This document shows, one piece after another, positions 51,257 through 64,000 of a stretch of DNA of 64,000 nucleotides. The notes under the pieces were generated by a model. The model was not told where the DNA came from. It saw only the letters and a list, made by a program, of their open reading frames with translations, and ran no database searches. Every line of letters begins with the position of its first letter. The first letter of the stretch is position 1. The stretch spans positions 1,065,001-1,129,000 of the forward strand of contig JACCIC010000053.1 in the NCBI GenBank assembly GCA_018907035.1, read 5' to 3'. Made by a program: the position numbers and the translations under genes. Source of the DNA: Sycobia sp. Sy_11 (taxonomy: Eukaryota; Arthropoda; Insecta; Hymenoptera; Epichrysomallidae).

Positions 51257-52503
51257 ACCTTATTAATAAATTCCTCGTTATCGTGGTGAAAGGTATAAAT
51301 GTTAGAGAGAAATAATTATTTATTAGCATTAGCAGCGCCTATCATATGAGTACAGATAATTATTGAAATGTATTTTTGGTTTGTGTAACTCGGGATGAAA
51401 TCTGCTTTTTGTAAAAAACATCATGAAAAATGTAATATTTAATAACATTAATGTAATACTGTAAGTCATATGTAAGAAGAGAGATTCTAAGAAAAAACGC
51501 CGATAATACAGTCACGATGTGATACTACTAGTGGAAATGTAATTTTGCTATTTGCGGAGACAACAACGTTAATTCTAAATATAGTTTATTTTTTTTTACA
51601 AATGTAGACAAAAATTTGTAAACGAACCGAAAGAGTTTATTGTTAATCCTGTAAGAGAATAGAAATAAAATGCAGTCGCAAAGAGCTGCGAGACTATTAG
51701 ATAAAGTATATAGCGAAAAACCATTATTGTAAGGATTTTTCCATGATCTGTTATAAAATTGTAAATAAGATTAAATATCGAATAAATATTTAGTAAATCA
51801 GATGTTTGGTCAATAACCTTTATTATGCACTTATCACAAAAAATACTATTAAGAGATTATTATATTTTTAAAACAAATAAATAAATATAATATCGATGAA
51901 AGAATTTTAAATTAAATCTGTATAATTACGATTGCAATTTTTTACTTTTATTCTATAATTAAATGAAACATTTGTAAAAAATTGGTTGAAAATTTTATTC
52001 TTTAAGAAAACTACAATGCAGTAAGAATTGGCAATATCTAGAAAAATTCTATATCAATTTAGAAAAACCTAGAAATACAATTTTTTATAGAACGATAATG
52101 AGTGATAATAACAATTTTTTTATAGAATCTATACATCTATTTTTTCCTGGACTTTTTAATGTTTTTTTTCATGAAGATCACTACGTATACCTATAATACA
52201 TAAAAAATTAATATATACTTAATAATATAAATAGAATATATTTAACTAGAAAACGACTTTGTTCGGTATCAATTCCAAAGCAAGAAGAAGATTTAAAAAA
52301 ACGATAATTGCATGCAGCTAAATCATGAAATTGCAAATTATCATATCCTATATGGAATGTTACCACGCGGTATTTTCGCAAAAATTATTTACAATATAAC
52401 AATAACAAAAATCAAGTAATATAATATCTGCAAAAAAATTTTAACAAAAGTAAAATAGGCGAGTTTGATGTGTTATAAATATTATAAATATTATAAAGTT
52501 GAC

Positions 52504-52564
52504 AAATATTATAAATATTATTGTAAACGTTTTTATTATCTTAAATCAAAACACAGACATTACT
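52504..52564 (+). repeat. Left arm of 61-bp perfect inverted repeat
   Basis: Starts AAATATTATAAATATTATTG and ends ACACAGACATTACT. It is the exact reverse complement of 54340-54400. The intervening 1,775 bases carry no recognisable coding sequence. Confidence 0.9.
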
Positions 52565-54339
52565 GTCAATACATCTTCTCATGTATTTTCTAAAAACTAT
52601 ATAAAATATTTTTCTAAACTCAGTAATATATTAAGACAAAAATACATACATAATAATTTACACAAATATATCTAAAACTCTAAGAAATAATATTAATAAG
52701 GTATCGAGATCCTTTACAGGAGTTATTTTCACATCATTTTGTCGACGAGTGGAATTTATTAACTTGACAAAATTAATTATTAATTGAACAGAATTAATTA
52801 TCTTGAGTCATGGATGTTGTAGGTAAACATTCTGCTGCTATTCCTTCTGATAATTCAGTATTATGAAAAAAAGCAGGTTTGAATTTTCCAGGCCCTTTCA
52901 CACAAAGCTTATGCTGTTTTCTTATAACAATTAATTTTTGCATGACAAAATAAACAAACGAGCAAACGTAATCAAAATAAATGAAGCATTATTGGTAAAT
53001 AATTTTTAATTTCGTATCTACATACGTTTTAAATAGCCAAAAATATAAATACATATGATATACAGTTTATTATGAGTGAATTATAGATAGCAATTACATA
53101 TAAAAAGATAATATTTATTTATTAGAACGGATTATATAGTATTTTTTGGAACGATTGTGATTGAAGGGTTCCAGTTTAGTGCTCGAAAAAAGTAGGAAAA
53201 CACTGTGTTGTTAAAAGTTTCCGAATTATTCGGTTGATAGGAATCCAACTTGGACCATTCACAAACATCGATTTGGCCAGTAAAATCCGGTACTTAACGA
53301 TAGTAAACAATCAAATGCCCTCATTGCCTGAGCCCAAGCTACTCTATATATATTTATAAAATTGTTTTAATATCCTAAATGAAATATTCTAGAACTTTTA
53401 GAAATAATGTTTAAATTATACATAATCGAAAATCTGACATTGATACAAATTGAAAATAGAAATCTGTCATTAAAAGGAGCTTCAAGAAACAATATGCTGG
53501 AAGATTTGATTGATTGATTGAGTAGTAGATATATGCTTTAATCTCGTGTATAAGTTTCTATTATATTTATTCCTATCGACAAGGCTTTGAAAAAATAATT
53601 TTGTTATTTTTGTGCCAGTTTTGCCATTCGTTCGGTTCATAAATGAAATTATGTCATAGTTTAAGTACTTTTCAAGATATATTCATTTTCTTTACATATT
53701 GTTTTTGACGATTTAACTAATCTATTCCAAATGAATTTAACTTTAAAGCACAGAATTAATGAAATGTAAACAATTTTCATTATGATTATGTACTTTCACC
53801 TAAGAGTATATATATATTTCGATTCAATATTGGATTTGTTCACCTATAAACTTTGTGGGAACGGGCCTGGCAAATTCATACCTGGTTTTTTTTTTTTTTA
53901 ATAATAATGAATAATCAGAAAATATAACAGAAGAATGTTCACTTAAAAACATCGATGATTTAAGATAATTAACTCTTTTTTTTATGAGTCCACGCGTCCA
54001 TACGGCTATTTGTAAAGGGTATCGTTGCCTTATTAAGCTGTATTTACGTTAAAACTATTTATTTGTTATTATTTCTTCGAGTTTTTCGATATATTTGTGT
54101 AAATTATACATGTTTTTATTTATAGGGATGCATATAAAATGCACTTAGCCATTTTTTAAATGATCCATTGTTTTAATTACGTTATTTAATTTATTTTTTG
54201 TTAATCTATTTCGTAAGATTTTAGGAAATTATTTTATATAAATTTTTTAGATAATACACGAGACGAGGTATTTAAAATTCTTACTATGCTAAGAACACCT
54301 CTAACTCGACTAATTATTTTATTTTCATTATCATTAGAA

Positions 54340-54400
54340 AGTAATGTCTGTGTTTTGATTTAAGATAATAAAAACGTTTACAATAATATTTATAATATTT
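54340..54400 (-). repeat. Right arm of 61-bp perfect inverted repeat
   Basis: Reads AGTAATGTCTGTGTTTTGAT onward to AATATTT, and matches the left arm without mismatch by eye. Flanking sequence differs immediately outside both arms and I see no obvious target-site duplication. Confidence 0.9.
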
Positions 54401-55263
54401 CTTATACATATAGTAAAATCTGTATTGCATTTATAGGGTTTCAGTAATATTAAACAGCCATGGTAATAACGCATATCCATTTATTTATTAGTATCATACA
54501 TAATTTTGATAGCTTTGTCGCTGACTACAATTTTTAAAATACAATTCTGAAAAATTAAACATCAGTTATGTAAACTTAAGTTATAAAATAACATTTCTAA
54601 AAAATAAGGACCTTTGATTGCTTATCTAATAATGCCGACAAATAAAACTCTAGCATTAACTATAATTTATTTTAACTGTCATTAACAGTTTTAAAAACAT
54701 CACAAATAACTTCAAGTCTCCAATGTCCGTGATCTCTATACTCAATTTTTGAACTATGATATAGCTGCAGCAATTCAGGTATAGTATCGAGATCCAAAAG
54801 TCGTATAACAATGAAAAATGTTTAAAGAGGTGAACACAAATTATTTAAAGGCTGAGTCACAATTGAAAGGAAGTCCATTCAATTTTATATTTTTAAGAGA
54901 TAATTCAGTATTTATTTACTCCTATGCGCAATGAATCAATAAAATTGATTCACAATAGTTCATCCTTGGAACTAAATATTCTAAAAATTATTAATCATTT
55001 ATGGAAAATAATTCTCAAAGTTTTGGTATTAGATTAATATTCAGAAATAACAATCTTGTAGCTTCCAAATGATAATAAAATCTTGAAATAATATAAAAGG
55101 CTGCTAATCGCACTTTTCAATCGGTGGCAACAATTGATCTTTATGTGCCTCAAACATTACTCCTTTATATAAAAACAAATTCATCTACATACTTGTAAAG
55201 CAAGAGTTCAATCATTTTTTGAAAGTGATGCACTGTTATGATTGCACTGTAACACTGTAATGT

Positions 55264-55330
<67 letters not shown>

Positions 55331-55960
55331 GTTATTATATATTCTTACACCAGCTCTAACCAACGTCGTGGTTTACGTTTAAATATTCGCTCAATTCATC
55401 AAATTCCTTTTTTGCTGTCGCATTCAATCTCATAATTTTTATATTACTATTATATATAACCTTTGGCTATTTTTCTACAGGTTGAAAGCGTCTTACTATA
55501 AAACTGGCCGAACTTTTTGCCAAGTAGATACCAAATATATATATGTAGCCAAAAATTCCGATACGATATAATAACATACTGCTTTTATTTATAATCGCCA
55601 TCGTAGAATCTGAAATATTAATTAATTGTGCTTAATTAAATGACTGCCACTTCACCAAAACTTTTGACGTTCGAAAAATGTCGGATGTTTTAACTCCGAA
55701 TGGAGAATGGAGATTCCGAGGTGGAGCTAATGTGACTGGAAATCTCGAAAATTTTGCCGTTATTAACAGAATTAATTTTTATTTCCATATTTCAAATTTT
55801 ACATTTTGATTATACGAGGTAATTATAGGAACAGTCAACAGGTGATTCTTATAATTTTATTAGTTTATAAAATAACCAGTATATATAAAATATACAATAT
55901 TCATGGATATATATATACAACCCATGGCGTTACTTCCAGTCGATTGAAGGGGTGCCCATG

Positions 55961-55977
55961 CTGCATCCACCCCTTTA

Positions 55978-56028
<51 letters not shown>

Positions 56029-57866
56029 GCAAACCCGCGAGCTCGAAAAAGCGAGAGTCCTCCTCCATATGACGCGAACCTGTCAATGACAGAAGTCCGC
56101 AATCAATAACCGCATCCTATACGTGCTCGTATGTATATTCACGTGCCGGGCGAGTGGGGGCGGTGAGGGGGGGTGGGATGCGCAGACTCGGGCGCAAACT
56201 GCGTTCGCTCGCGGACCTTTTTTCAGCCCTCGCGTGGCCGGTCGCCGTCCAGTTCGACCGGACAGGTGCGCTTATGAGGTGAGCAATTTTGAGAATCGTA
56301 ATGGGAACGAGGGTCGTGCAATTTTATGCATGTGTAGGTTTGTTTCAAATTATCATTAGAAGCCAATCACCTCTGAATCTCGAGGATCGAGAATACTGAG
56401 AATAAATGATTCCCACGTAATAAACATATCCAGTAACTTTCAAGACCATTGTATTTCGATTTATCGAATAGCGCCAGAATTATAAACCGACGATGCAATA
56501 ATTTTCTGATAATTTTTTATGTTCGACTTGTGTTTTTATATATTTATAGCTTCTTTTATATTCCAATTCTTTATACACATAAAATAAGAGAATATATCAT
56601 AATTTGCTCTCGATAGCTCCATTTGTTGAGCCGTGTTCATTTTTGAATGAGAAGCGCCTATTTAAAACATTCGGCTACATATATGGTTATCCTTATAATG
56701 CAACTTTGGATCAATAATTGTCAAATGGTAAAGCACGCCAAACAATTTCTGACATATATGTGTATTTTTTCTCTTCTAATTTGCTGTAAAGATTGGTAAG
56801 TCTTAACGAAAGTAATATGCGCAGACTTTATTTAAGAATATAATTAAAATACTAATAATAAACCATGATCATCTCGTAATTTAATGAATTGCATCAGTAC
56901 TAAAGTACTTGTTTATGACTGTATATAACGATCATTTGAATTTAGAAAAATATTCATCCGCCGAAAGCTGAATTACACCAAAAATTCCCTTAGAAACCTC
57001 TCTTGTACGAAATAAAGTTATATGTATAATAATTTTGTTTTATCGATAATTTATAACCAATGGCCAATTGCTTATAAAGTGTTCTCCTTGACACTCTTGA
57101 TTCCAGAATAATAGCTCGAGGTACAGAATCCTCTTATCGATCGATATGATTTGCGTCCAGAACAATTTAAGCTTGAGCTTTTTTCCTCGACATTTTCGAA
57201 ACGCGGAGCTTCAGGTCGTTTTGAAGATAAATTTTTTGTTTTCCAAGAACAAAAAAAAAAAAATCATATCGTCGAGAAGTTAAAGGTACATTCGACAACC
57301 CAATATGTGTGTGTATGTGAATGAGTGTATATGTACACCTGTAAACGTATATCGGAGGTGACTGTCGTGAAATTATAATACCGGCGACAGTCGGGGCGCT
57401 TTCGCGCGATTTTCAAAATGGAGCACGTCACTTTGGCCGGCCGGCCGGCTTTTATAATCTGAAAGTTTGCGACAGCTTCTACAAGAGTGGCGGGAGAGCG
57501 GCGACGGGGTGAGTGGCGAGGCTCGGGGAAAGTAAAAGAGAGTGAGCGAGAGAGAGCGAGGGGGGGTGGGCGACGCGGGGTGGAAAGAGGGGAAAGTGAG
57601 CTAGCGCGCCCGTCAACGTCGACGTCGAGCCGCGAAGTGGAGCTCGGATGAGGCGACGGGGACGACGACGGCGACGACGACAGGCTGGTGTGTGGAAAAA
57701 GAGCGACGGACGGGGATGGGCGCGAGGGTGACGAGAGGATTGGTCGGGATACGGGGGAGATAGCGGAGGCATCGAGCCACGGTGACGATGGCGGACGGAG
57801 GGGGCGCGATCTTCGAGAGGGTGCGCGCCAGCCGCTTGCGTATGCGAAAGTGAGAGAGAGAGAGAG

Positions 57867-57911
<45 letters not shown>

Positions 57912-58017
57912 GGGAGAGGGAGATAATTCGACAGAGATACTGAGGCTAAGGGAAGATGGACCGCGTGTGTGCATCGCAGGGCTTCGTTGGCGCTTCGACG
58001 AGCTTGATATACGTTTT

Positions 58018-58051
<34 letters not shown>

Positions 58052-58110
58052 GCAGACACTGCTGTACATTGGATTATTATATAGCCGATCCTTATCGAAC
58101 TGTATACGTT
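55961..58110. other. Mixed segment with GC-rich patches
   Basis: (CA)n 55979-56026, a GC-rich patch to 56300, AT-rich 56340-57260, then a second GC-rich patch with (GA)n 57851-57919 and (TA)n 58021-58048. The 236-codon minus-strand frame here is a Ser/Leu translation of the GA tract and its surroundings. Confidence 0.55.
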
Positions 58111-60859
58111 TGAAACGACACGATGATATGTATGTTATGTATTAATTTCGTTCGATTTGAAATTTTTACGGTGTTAATATCGTGCCTATATAAGATATAG
58201 GCCGTAAATGTCGTTAACCATTCGGCACAGTTGTCGAGGAACTGCTATTATTATTGTACAATCTACCTCTTATTTTGGCTGTTAATGTTATCGTCTATAC
58301 ATGTACATATACACAAATATATAACCATTAAAAAAATACACCGTTATCGTCGATGCGTTCGTTCACCTATACATCCTCGTATCTGACATCGTGATTTTTT
58401 ACGACAATAATTGATATCGATATTTTCGAAAATGCGTCAAATTTGTAAGTGAAAAGCTTCAGGCAATACCGGATGTACATTGTACAATCATCCAAGAATG
58501 AAATTTAACGCTCGTTCGGATATTCGCACGCGAAGAAACGCTTATGAAAATAAATCTCAGTGTAAACTAATTGAAATCTGTAGACAGAGATGGCTCTGCG
58601 TGATTCGGGATCTTTTTATTTTCCAGCGCCCAACGCCGATCCGCCCCTGAATCGTGCCATGTTGAAGCTACCGAAGCGAGAGTCGCCCATCGAGGAAGGC
58701 AGAACGACGCACCGAACTCGAGCTTTCGAAGCCTTCCAGTGTATAGCAGAGTGGGACACGAAAAAAGAGCAAACTATATAACGATCAAAATTTTTTTGCT
58801 TTTTGTTTTCAAATTTAAACTCTCGAGTTGTAATTTTCGACAGCAATCGCCCGGATTGATACGCTAGTTTCGATTTGTATTAGAAAAAAATTACGCCTGA
58901 ACGATGATTTCACGCAAGTTCAGATTGATATAATTTGATCAGGAGCGTGCTAGCATTAAAATAAATTGTAAAACTACTTTGGCAATGGAATCCATGAAAA
59001 ATGTTAAAAAATAATACTTTCTTCTATGCAGATTATTATACATTTGATATTTTAAAATTATTACATTTCCAATTACTCAGAACTATCTCAAACGCATGAC
59101 GACATCTCCTTCAGTGACATTTTCAGCAAAAAATCACACTTTTAGAAAAAAAAATAAAAAACGTTTAATCAATAAAAATTATGTATTTTCACGAGATATT
59201 CAAGTTTTATAAAAAATTTTTGCTATAATTACAAAAAATCACAATTATTGTAAATTTTTAATCGTGTATTTCGTCAGAAAATTTTTCTTATCGCTTATTT
59301 TTATCACTATAATCCTAATTAACGAGGTATAAAATACTTAATCGTAAAGTAAATACTCGATTGATCATCAATGATACAGACTGTACTTGGAATAATTACA
59401 ATGCACGGAAAATTTCTCCTTTGTATCATAAAAAAAAAATAAAACTATTCTTTGTAGGAAACGGTATTAAAAACTCCCAGTCGGAGAGCTTTAATAATTA
59501 AAGAAAAGTAAGCAACATTATAAAAGCCGAGGAAAATTCGCCAGGAATCGCAGTTTCGATCTCCCCCAGCTCCCGGTTTCGTACCGCTCACTGCCGCCAT
59601 ACAGATATAATACCCCCGAAAGCTTCGAAAGCTCGGGGAGAGGGGGGGGTTAGGGGGGCACGGTAGCGCCCGTGCGACGGCGCGGCACCGGCGATAAGAT
59701 CGGCGACGACGGCAGGGAGCGCGCGCGCGCGCGCGATGGCGCCCCTCTCGGCCCCGCCGGCAGGAAATGAAAATCGCGCCGGCACTGTTTAATTTAGATA
59801 AAAGCATATGTTACAGAGGTTGGGCGGGCGGGATTCTTGGGTTTGGGGCGAACGGGGTGGCGAGGTGGGAGGGGGGGGGATCGGAGGTTACAAGGAGGAA
59901 CGGAGGTCGTATTACCACCTGCGGTAAAGTTTACTACGATGCTTTATACGGCGTACTTATCGGCCTGTTACTCTTTGCGTGAAAATTTGGCTTACGCGCA
60001 CGTGGAGACACGGATTTTGTTTTTTTTTTTTTTTACGAAACGTTACGAGAAAGATGTTCTTGGACGCGTGACAGAGGCGAGATTTTTGGCGGACAAGGTT
60101 AACCGTAGAAACGTATATATAATATTTATATGCATGTATACTCGTGCATACACATATTTACACAATAAATTTAATGGATATACACAAGAAATTATAAGCA
60201 CATGGAATAGAAGCGCTTTACCGGGCTTTTTCATTTTGAGTACGATAATTACGCTTTTGTAACCCGCCGATTCATACGTTATTCGTTATAAATCCAAATG
60301 GTCCGGATTGATGCTTTATGTTTTCATTTTTTAAACAATTTTTTCCCGAATTCGCGTATCATGATCGCGTTGACTACGGGCGGGATGAGAATCGAGCATC
60401 GGACGCTTCTTTCTTCAATCGAAGGGATAAAAAAAAGTCATTGTAATTCGTCGTTCTTTTCCACATTTCCGCGGCTCGTCTGAAAGATTTCTAAGAAGCG
60501 ATATATAGAAAAGGGAGAGAGAGAGAGAGAGAGAGAGGGAGGGGGAGGAGAGGGAGAGGGGGGAGAGTGAAGATGAGCGAGGGACGACGACGACAGGCTC
60601 TTATACTGGCGGGAGCTTAAACTTTCGGAACTTATTTTGACTTTAGCTATGGGTGGAATGCTGTGCATAGCTCCCTCCTACCTCCTCCCTCTCTCACTTT
60701 TGAACGCACCACTTGACGTTTTCGTGTCAGCCCCTATACCTCCGACCCCAACCCCTCCCTTTATCCGTCAACAGCCGCGGTAACCCACGCCCTTACTGCA
60801 ACAGGAGAGCGGGGGAAGCGAGTCGGAGAACGAGAGACAGTTAGCCAAAAGTTCGCAAT

Positions 60860-60918
<59 letters not shown>

Positions 60919-61109
60919 AAAGTTGGCCGAATGCAAAATCAGCGGAGCACATCGCGACAGCGCGGAGCAGCGTCCCGCCAAACACCCCCCCCCCGCTGCA
61001 TAACACGACTTATAATGATGATAATAATAGTAATAATAGATAACAATAATAATATGTAGTGGAAAAACATGTTCGACAGCGCCCCGTTATTTCGAACTTT
61101 TGGCCAAAA

Positions 61110-61174
<65 letters not shown>

Positions 61175-61640
61175 CAATACAAATACAGAAACGGGGGAAA
61201 GGTTCCAGGTGGAGGCGATTTGGTCTTCTTTTCCTTTACTATTGTGCATAGTATATATATATACTCAAAATTCGTCTCCCACCATTCCCATGTATATATA
61301 TAACATCGGTTGCCCTCGACGAGCGAAGGGAGCGACCTTATCGAGGCTCGGCCGCAACGTCATAACGTCATAATGAGAATCGACATTAGGAGAAAAGGCG
61401 TATAATTATTGTTTGTGCGCATACGCACATATAGATATACGATGCACTGGGAATGCGGGCTTCACGGTGCAAGAGTTGACCCCCGTCCCCTCCGCCGGCC
61501 TGATTCGATTGGCATCGACACGGGAATTCCACCGGCCACAGCTCATAATTTGGCCGCATTAAGCGACGCTAAAGATCGAGCCCGAAATGGTATTATCGGT
61601 CGCCAATTGCGCCTTGGCTGCGCCCGCAGTTGAACAGAAC
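58111..61640. other. Mixed segment, no firm gene
   Basis: Besides the candidate ORF at 58.6 kb it has a GC patch at 59530-59960, (GA)n 60518-60537, (TA)n 60862-60915, (CA)n 61109-61128 and (TA)n 61129-61171. Confidence 0.5.
58623..58781 (+). CDS. Candidate terminal exon or small ORF, unknown function
   Basis: A pyrimidine-rich acceptor-like TTTTTATTTTCCAG precedes an open frame reading PNADPPLNRAMLKLPKRESP and continuing to WDTKKEQTI and TAA. An ATG at 58590 opens the same frame upstream. The segment is GC-richer than its AT-rich flanks, which is why I list it. I recognise no domain. Confidence 0.2.
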   Translation, partial: PAPNADPPLNRAMLKLPKRESPIEEGRTTHRTRAFEAFQCIAEWDTKKEQTI

Positions 61641-61646
61641 ACATAG

Positions 61647-61679
<33 letters not shown>

Positions 61680-63570
61680 CGCGCGCTTGTGTATGTATAA
61701 ATATACATGTCAGGAGACTTTAGCTTTGTGATTGCTTTAAGGAGTCCGCCGACTTATTCGTTACATTATACGTATACGCATTACTCTGCGAGATAACAAT
61801 AATCTCGTGTGCAAACATCCCATTAGTACCAAGATGCTCGTATTTTTTCCGTACACTACTGTTCTCAATCTGTTTCGTCGAATGATTTATGCGCCTTCGC
61901 TTATGGAAGTCGTAAGCCCGGGACTTGTCGAAGGCTCGTAAATTACACAACAGTGCCGAATACGAGCGGTGGCGATAAAAAAAAAAATTAAAGCAGGCAA
62001 ATTTTACACGAAACGAGCGACATCGCGAATTAATCCTGTATTAGACTTATACAAGCATTGGCATCGGGTCGACTGCAAATATCGCCTGGATGTTTCGCGC
62101 CGCGTATCCGATAAGCGAACGAGCGATCCGGCCCAGATCGGGCGGGGTAAACCGCGCGCGCTCGTCTCTCAATTGACCACCGTGTAGTTTTAGTATCGAA
62201 CGCTCTCTGATTTAATTCGTAGAAAGAAACGTTCGAACGAACTCGTGTACACCAACGCGCAATTCCTTTAAACGATTGCCAATTGAAGTTCAGCTTTGAT
62301 AAAATTGGCACATCGCTGATAAAATTTGTATTTACTAACACGGTTTCACAAGTACCCGTGCAGAAATATACTCGGCATATCCCTAGTTCGGACTAGATCC
62401 TAGTCAGTATTACTGATGATTTCCTCATGTAGGTAAATCTCGCCAGATCCGAGTTAGATTTCCATTCGATCATCTAATAATCGTCTTATATTAATTATTA
62501 TTTTCTCGACTTTATTCAGATTTTCTTATTTTTTATTGACGTTAGAAAGAAATACGTGTTTTCTATAGTCTACATTTTACAAGTAGAAAAATTAAGGAAA
62601 TGATTAGGCTTTCTATCTTGGATCTAGTCAGATTTCCTTATCTTCTCCCTATTTTGGAAAGAATGACGTTTTTCTAGGTGGAATCTGTCAAGTAGGGGAA
62701 TTAAGGAAATGGTTAGGATTTCTATTTTGATTCTAGTTAGATTTCCTCAATTTTTTTCTAATTTTGGATTGAACGATGTCTTTTCTAGTCAAGACCTTTA
62801 CGAGTACGAAAATTAGATAGACACACACACATTCGCACGCGCTCGCTCGTACATTTTTATATAAATTAATTTGTGTGCGCATGCGCGTTTTATTTGTGTA
62901 TAATATATATAGATACACCCATCCATACTTACACACACATATATACACACACAAATCAGCATACCTATCTAACATTGGAAAAAATTTAATAAATAGATTT
63001 ACTATATATGTTTTATCTTGTGTTTAGAAATATGATCTTAAGAACTGTACGGTCATATGCAAAATATAGTATAGTAATCGCATATTGCGTTTTAGCATAG
63101 TGATTGAAATAAAATAATTTATACGTTCACCGGAGGTACTTAACATTAAAATTTACAATAATTAGTGCATAAAAAATATATTAATAATTATATTGTTCAT
63201 TGTAAATCGTAATACGTAATAATGCATATAGAAAATAATTTATAAATTCTAATTAAATGGTATACGTTACCTAAATACGTAAATATATTTTTTATTTTAA
63301 ATAAATAAATATTAAGGAGTCAAAAAATTATTCACTTGATCGAGGAAACAAAAGTAGAATAATTGATAAATCGTCTTAATTTCTGGATTTTCTGACTAGA
63401 GTCTGTTTAGTTTCCAGGTTGGTATACCTACCAAAATCTAAGCTCGTTCCCTATATAAAATGCTATTAAAAGTGGGACAAATCGGAACTAGGATTTTCCT
63501 TCTGGATCTGAACATTTAATAAGGAAAACTAACCCGATACGAGTTAGATTCAAGAATGAATTTCTATACG

Positions 63571-63619
<49 letters not shown>

Positions 63620-64000
63620 TGTTCTTTGTTTCATTGTTGTTTCTATATCTTTCATGAAAATTCGACGTCATTTTTATTGAAACAAATTTTCTGAGGTCAC
63701 CGCGCCTCCATGACTTCAATAAGACGCAAGCATTATCAGTAGCAAGAAAGTAATGTACATCTATGAAAAAGAAAAGTACCAGGAGATCGAATGAATTTTT
63801 GTGCCTCTGCAGAGTCAAATCCGTTCGTCAAAATATCACGACCGTCCGTCCATCGCGGGACTTAATCTTAAAATACAGTTATCTGTATATTGGTAAATTT
63901 TAATCGACTCCATGAAGTGGCACGGTATATTATTACATTACTGCGTTCATTAGTTTTTTCCGTTATTCGGTAGCACCTACGATAATCGCACGTATGATCG
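61641..64000. other. AT-rich right-end segment
   Basis: (GT)n 61649-61676, the tandem repeat at 62.5 kb and (TA)n 63572-63616. No coding signal was seen; the next Hox gene (Dfd in other insects) would be expected further right if cluster order is conserved. Confidence 0.5.
62518..62817 (+). repeat. Three-unit diverged tandem repeat, about 110-bp period
   Basis: Units start at 62518, 62630 and 62739 with AGATTT(T/C)CT. Units 1 and 2 share AATTAAGGAAATG.TTAGG.TTTCTAT; the third is shorter. Related fragments (GATCCGAGTTAGATTTCC-like) occur at about 62390-62465 and 63380-63560. Confidence 0.75.

Larger units (their letters stand above)
51261..55960. other. AT-rich region downstream of zen
   Basis: It contains the 61-bp inverted repeats (listed) and (TA)n at 55267-55321. 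No open frame of note. Confidence 0.55.

Noticed and set aside
57264..57974. 236-codon Ser/Leu-rich minus-strand frame
   Set aside because: Most of it translates the (GA)n tract and GC-rich flanks; no domain or splice structure.

Overview
This is a eukaryotic Hox-cluster window from an insect. Two anterior Hox genes are identifiable: proboscipedia (pb, Hox2) on the minus strand around 23.6-23.9 kb, and zerknullt (zen, the insect Hox3 gene) on the plus strand at 49.0-51.2 kb. The diverged zen homeodomain with Q50 and a YLCRP core, and the pb motifs SQPSMAEFMTALP and YPWMKEKK, point to an insect. The base composition is an AT-rich background broken by short GC-rich, CpG-rich islands loaded with (GA)n and (TA)n. 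My best guess from this is a hymenopteran, but that is inference and not proven here.

Layout. From 1 to 23,590 is most likely the first intron of pb, or sequence beyond it. No homeobox exon of pb is visible in it, so the rest of the gene probably lies past the left edge. From 23,591 to 23,915 is the first coding exon of pb. From about 24.4 to 26.2 kb is a GC-rich, simple-repeat-rich block that should hold the pb 5' UTR and promoter. From 26.2 to 48.5 kb is the roughly 25-kb head-to-head spacer between pb and zen; it contains no convincing gene. From 48.6 to 51.26 kb is zen: a TATA box and initiator, three exons, and two AATAAA signals. From 51.3 to 64 kb is non-coding sequence downstream of zen.

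The two genes encode transcription factors of the anterior Hox class. In other insects pb specifies mouthpart appendages and zen acts in extraembryonic membranes. Spacer DNA here is presumably regulatory, and long (GA)n tracts recur in the GC-rich islands.

The points most worth checking are: (1) a likely one-base frame disturbance in the zen polyglutamine tract, with a more gene-like C-terminus in another frame; (2) a 61-bp perfect inverted repeat flanking about 1.8 kb downstream of zen; (3) a near-identical 31-33-bp module with a forkhead-like core present both in the pb intron and upstream of zen; (4) a dispersed fold-back repeat with copies on either side of pb; (5) an isolated TATA-promoter-like patch inside the pb intron; and (6) a short ORF resembling SHIPPO/ODF3 repeats in the spacer.
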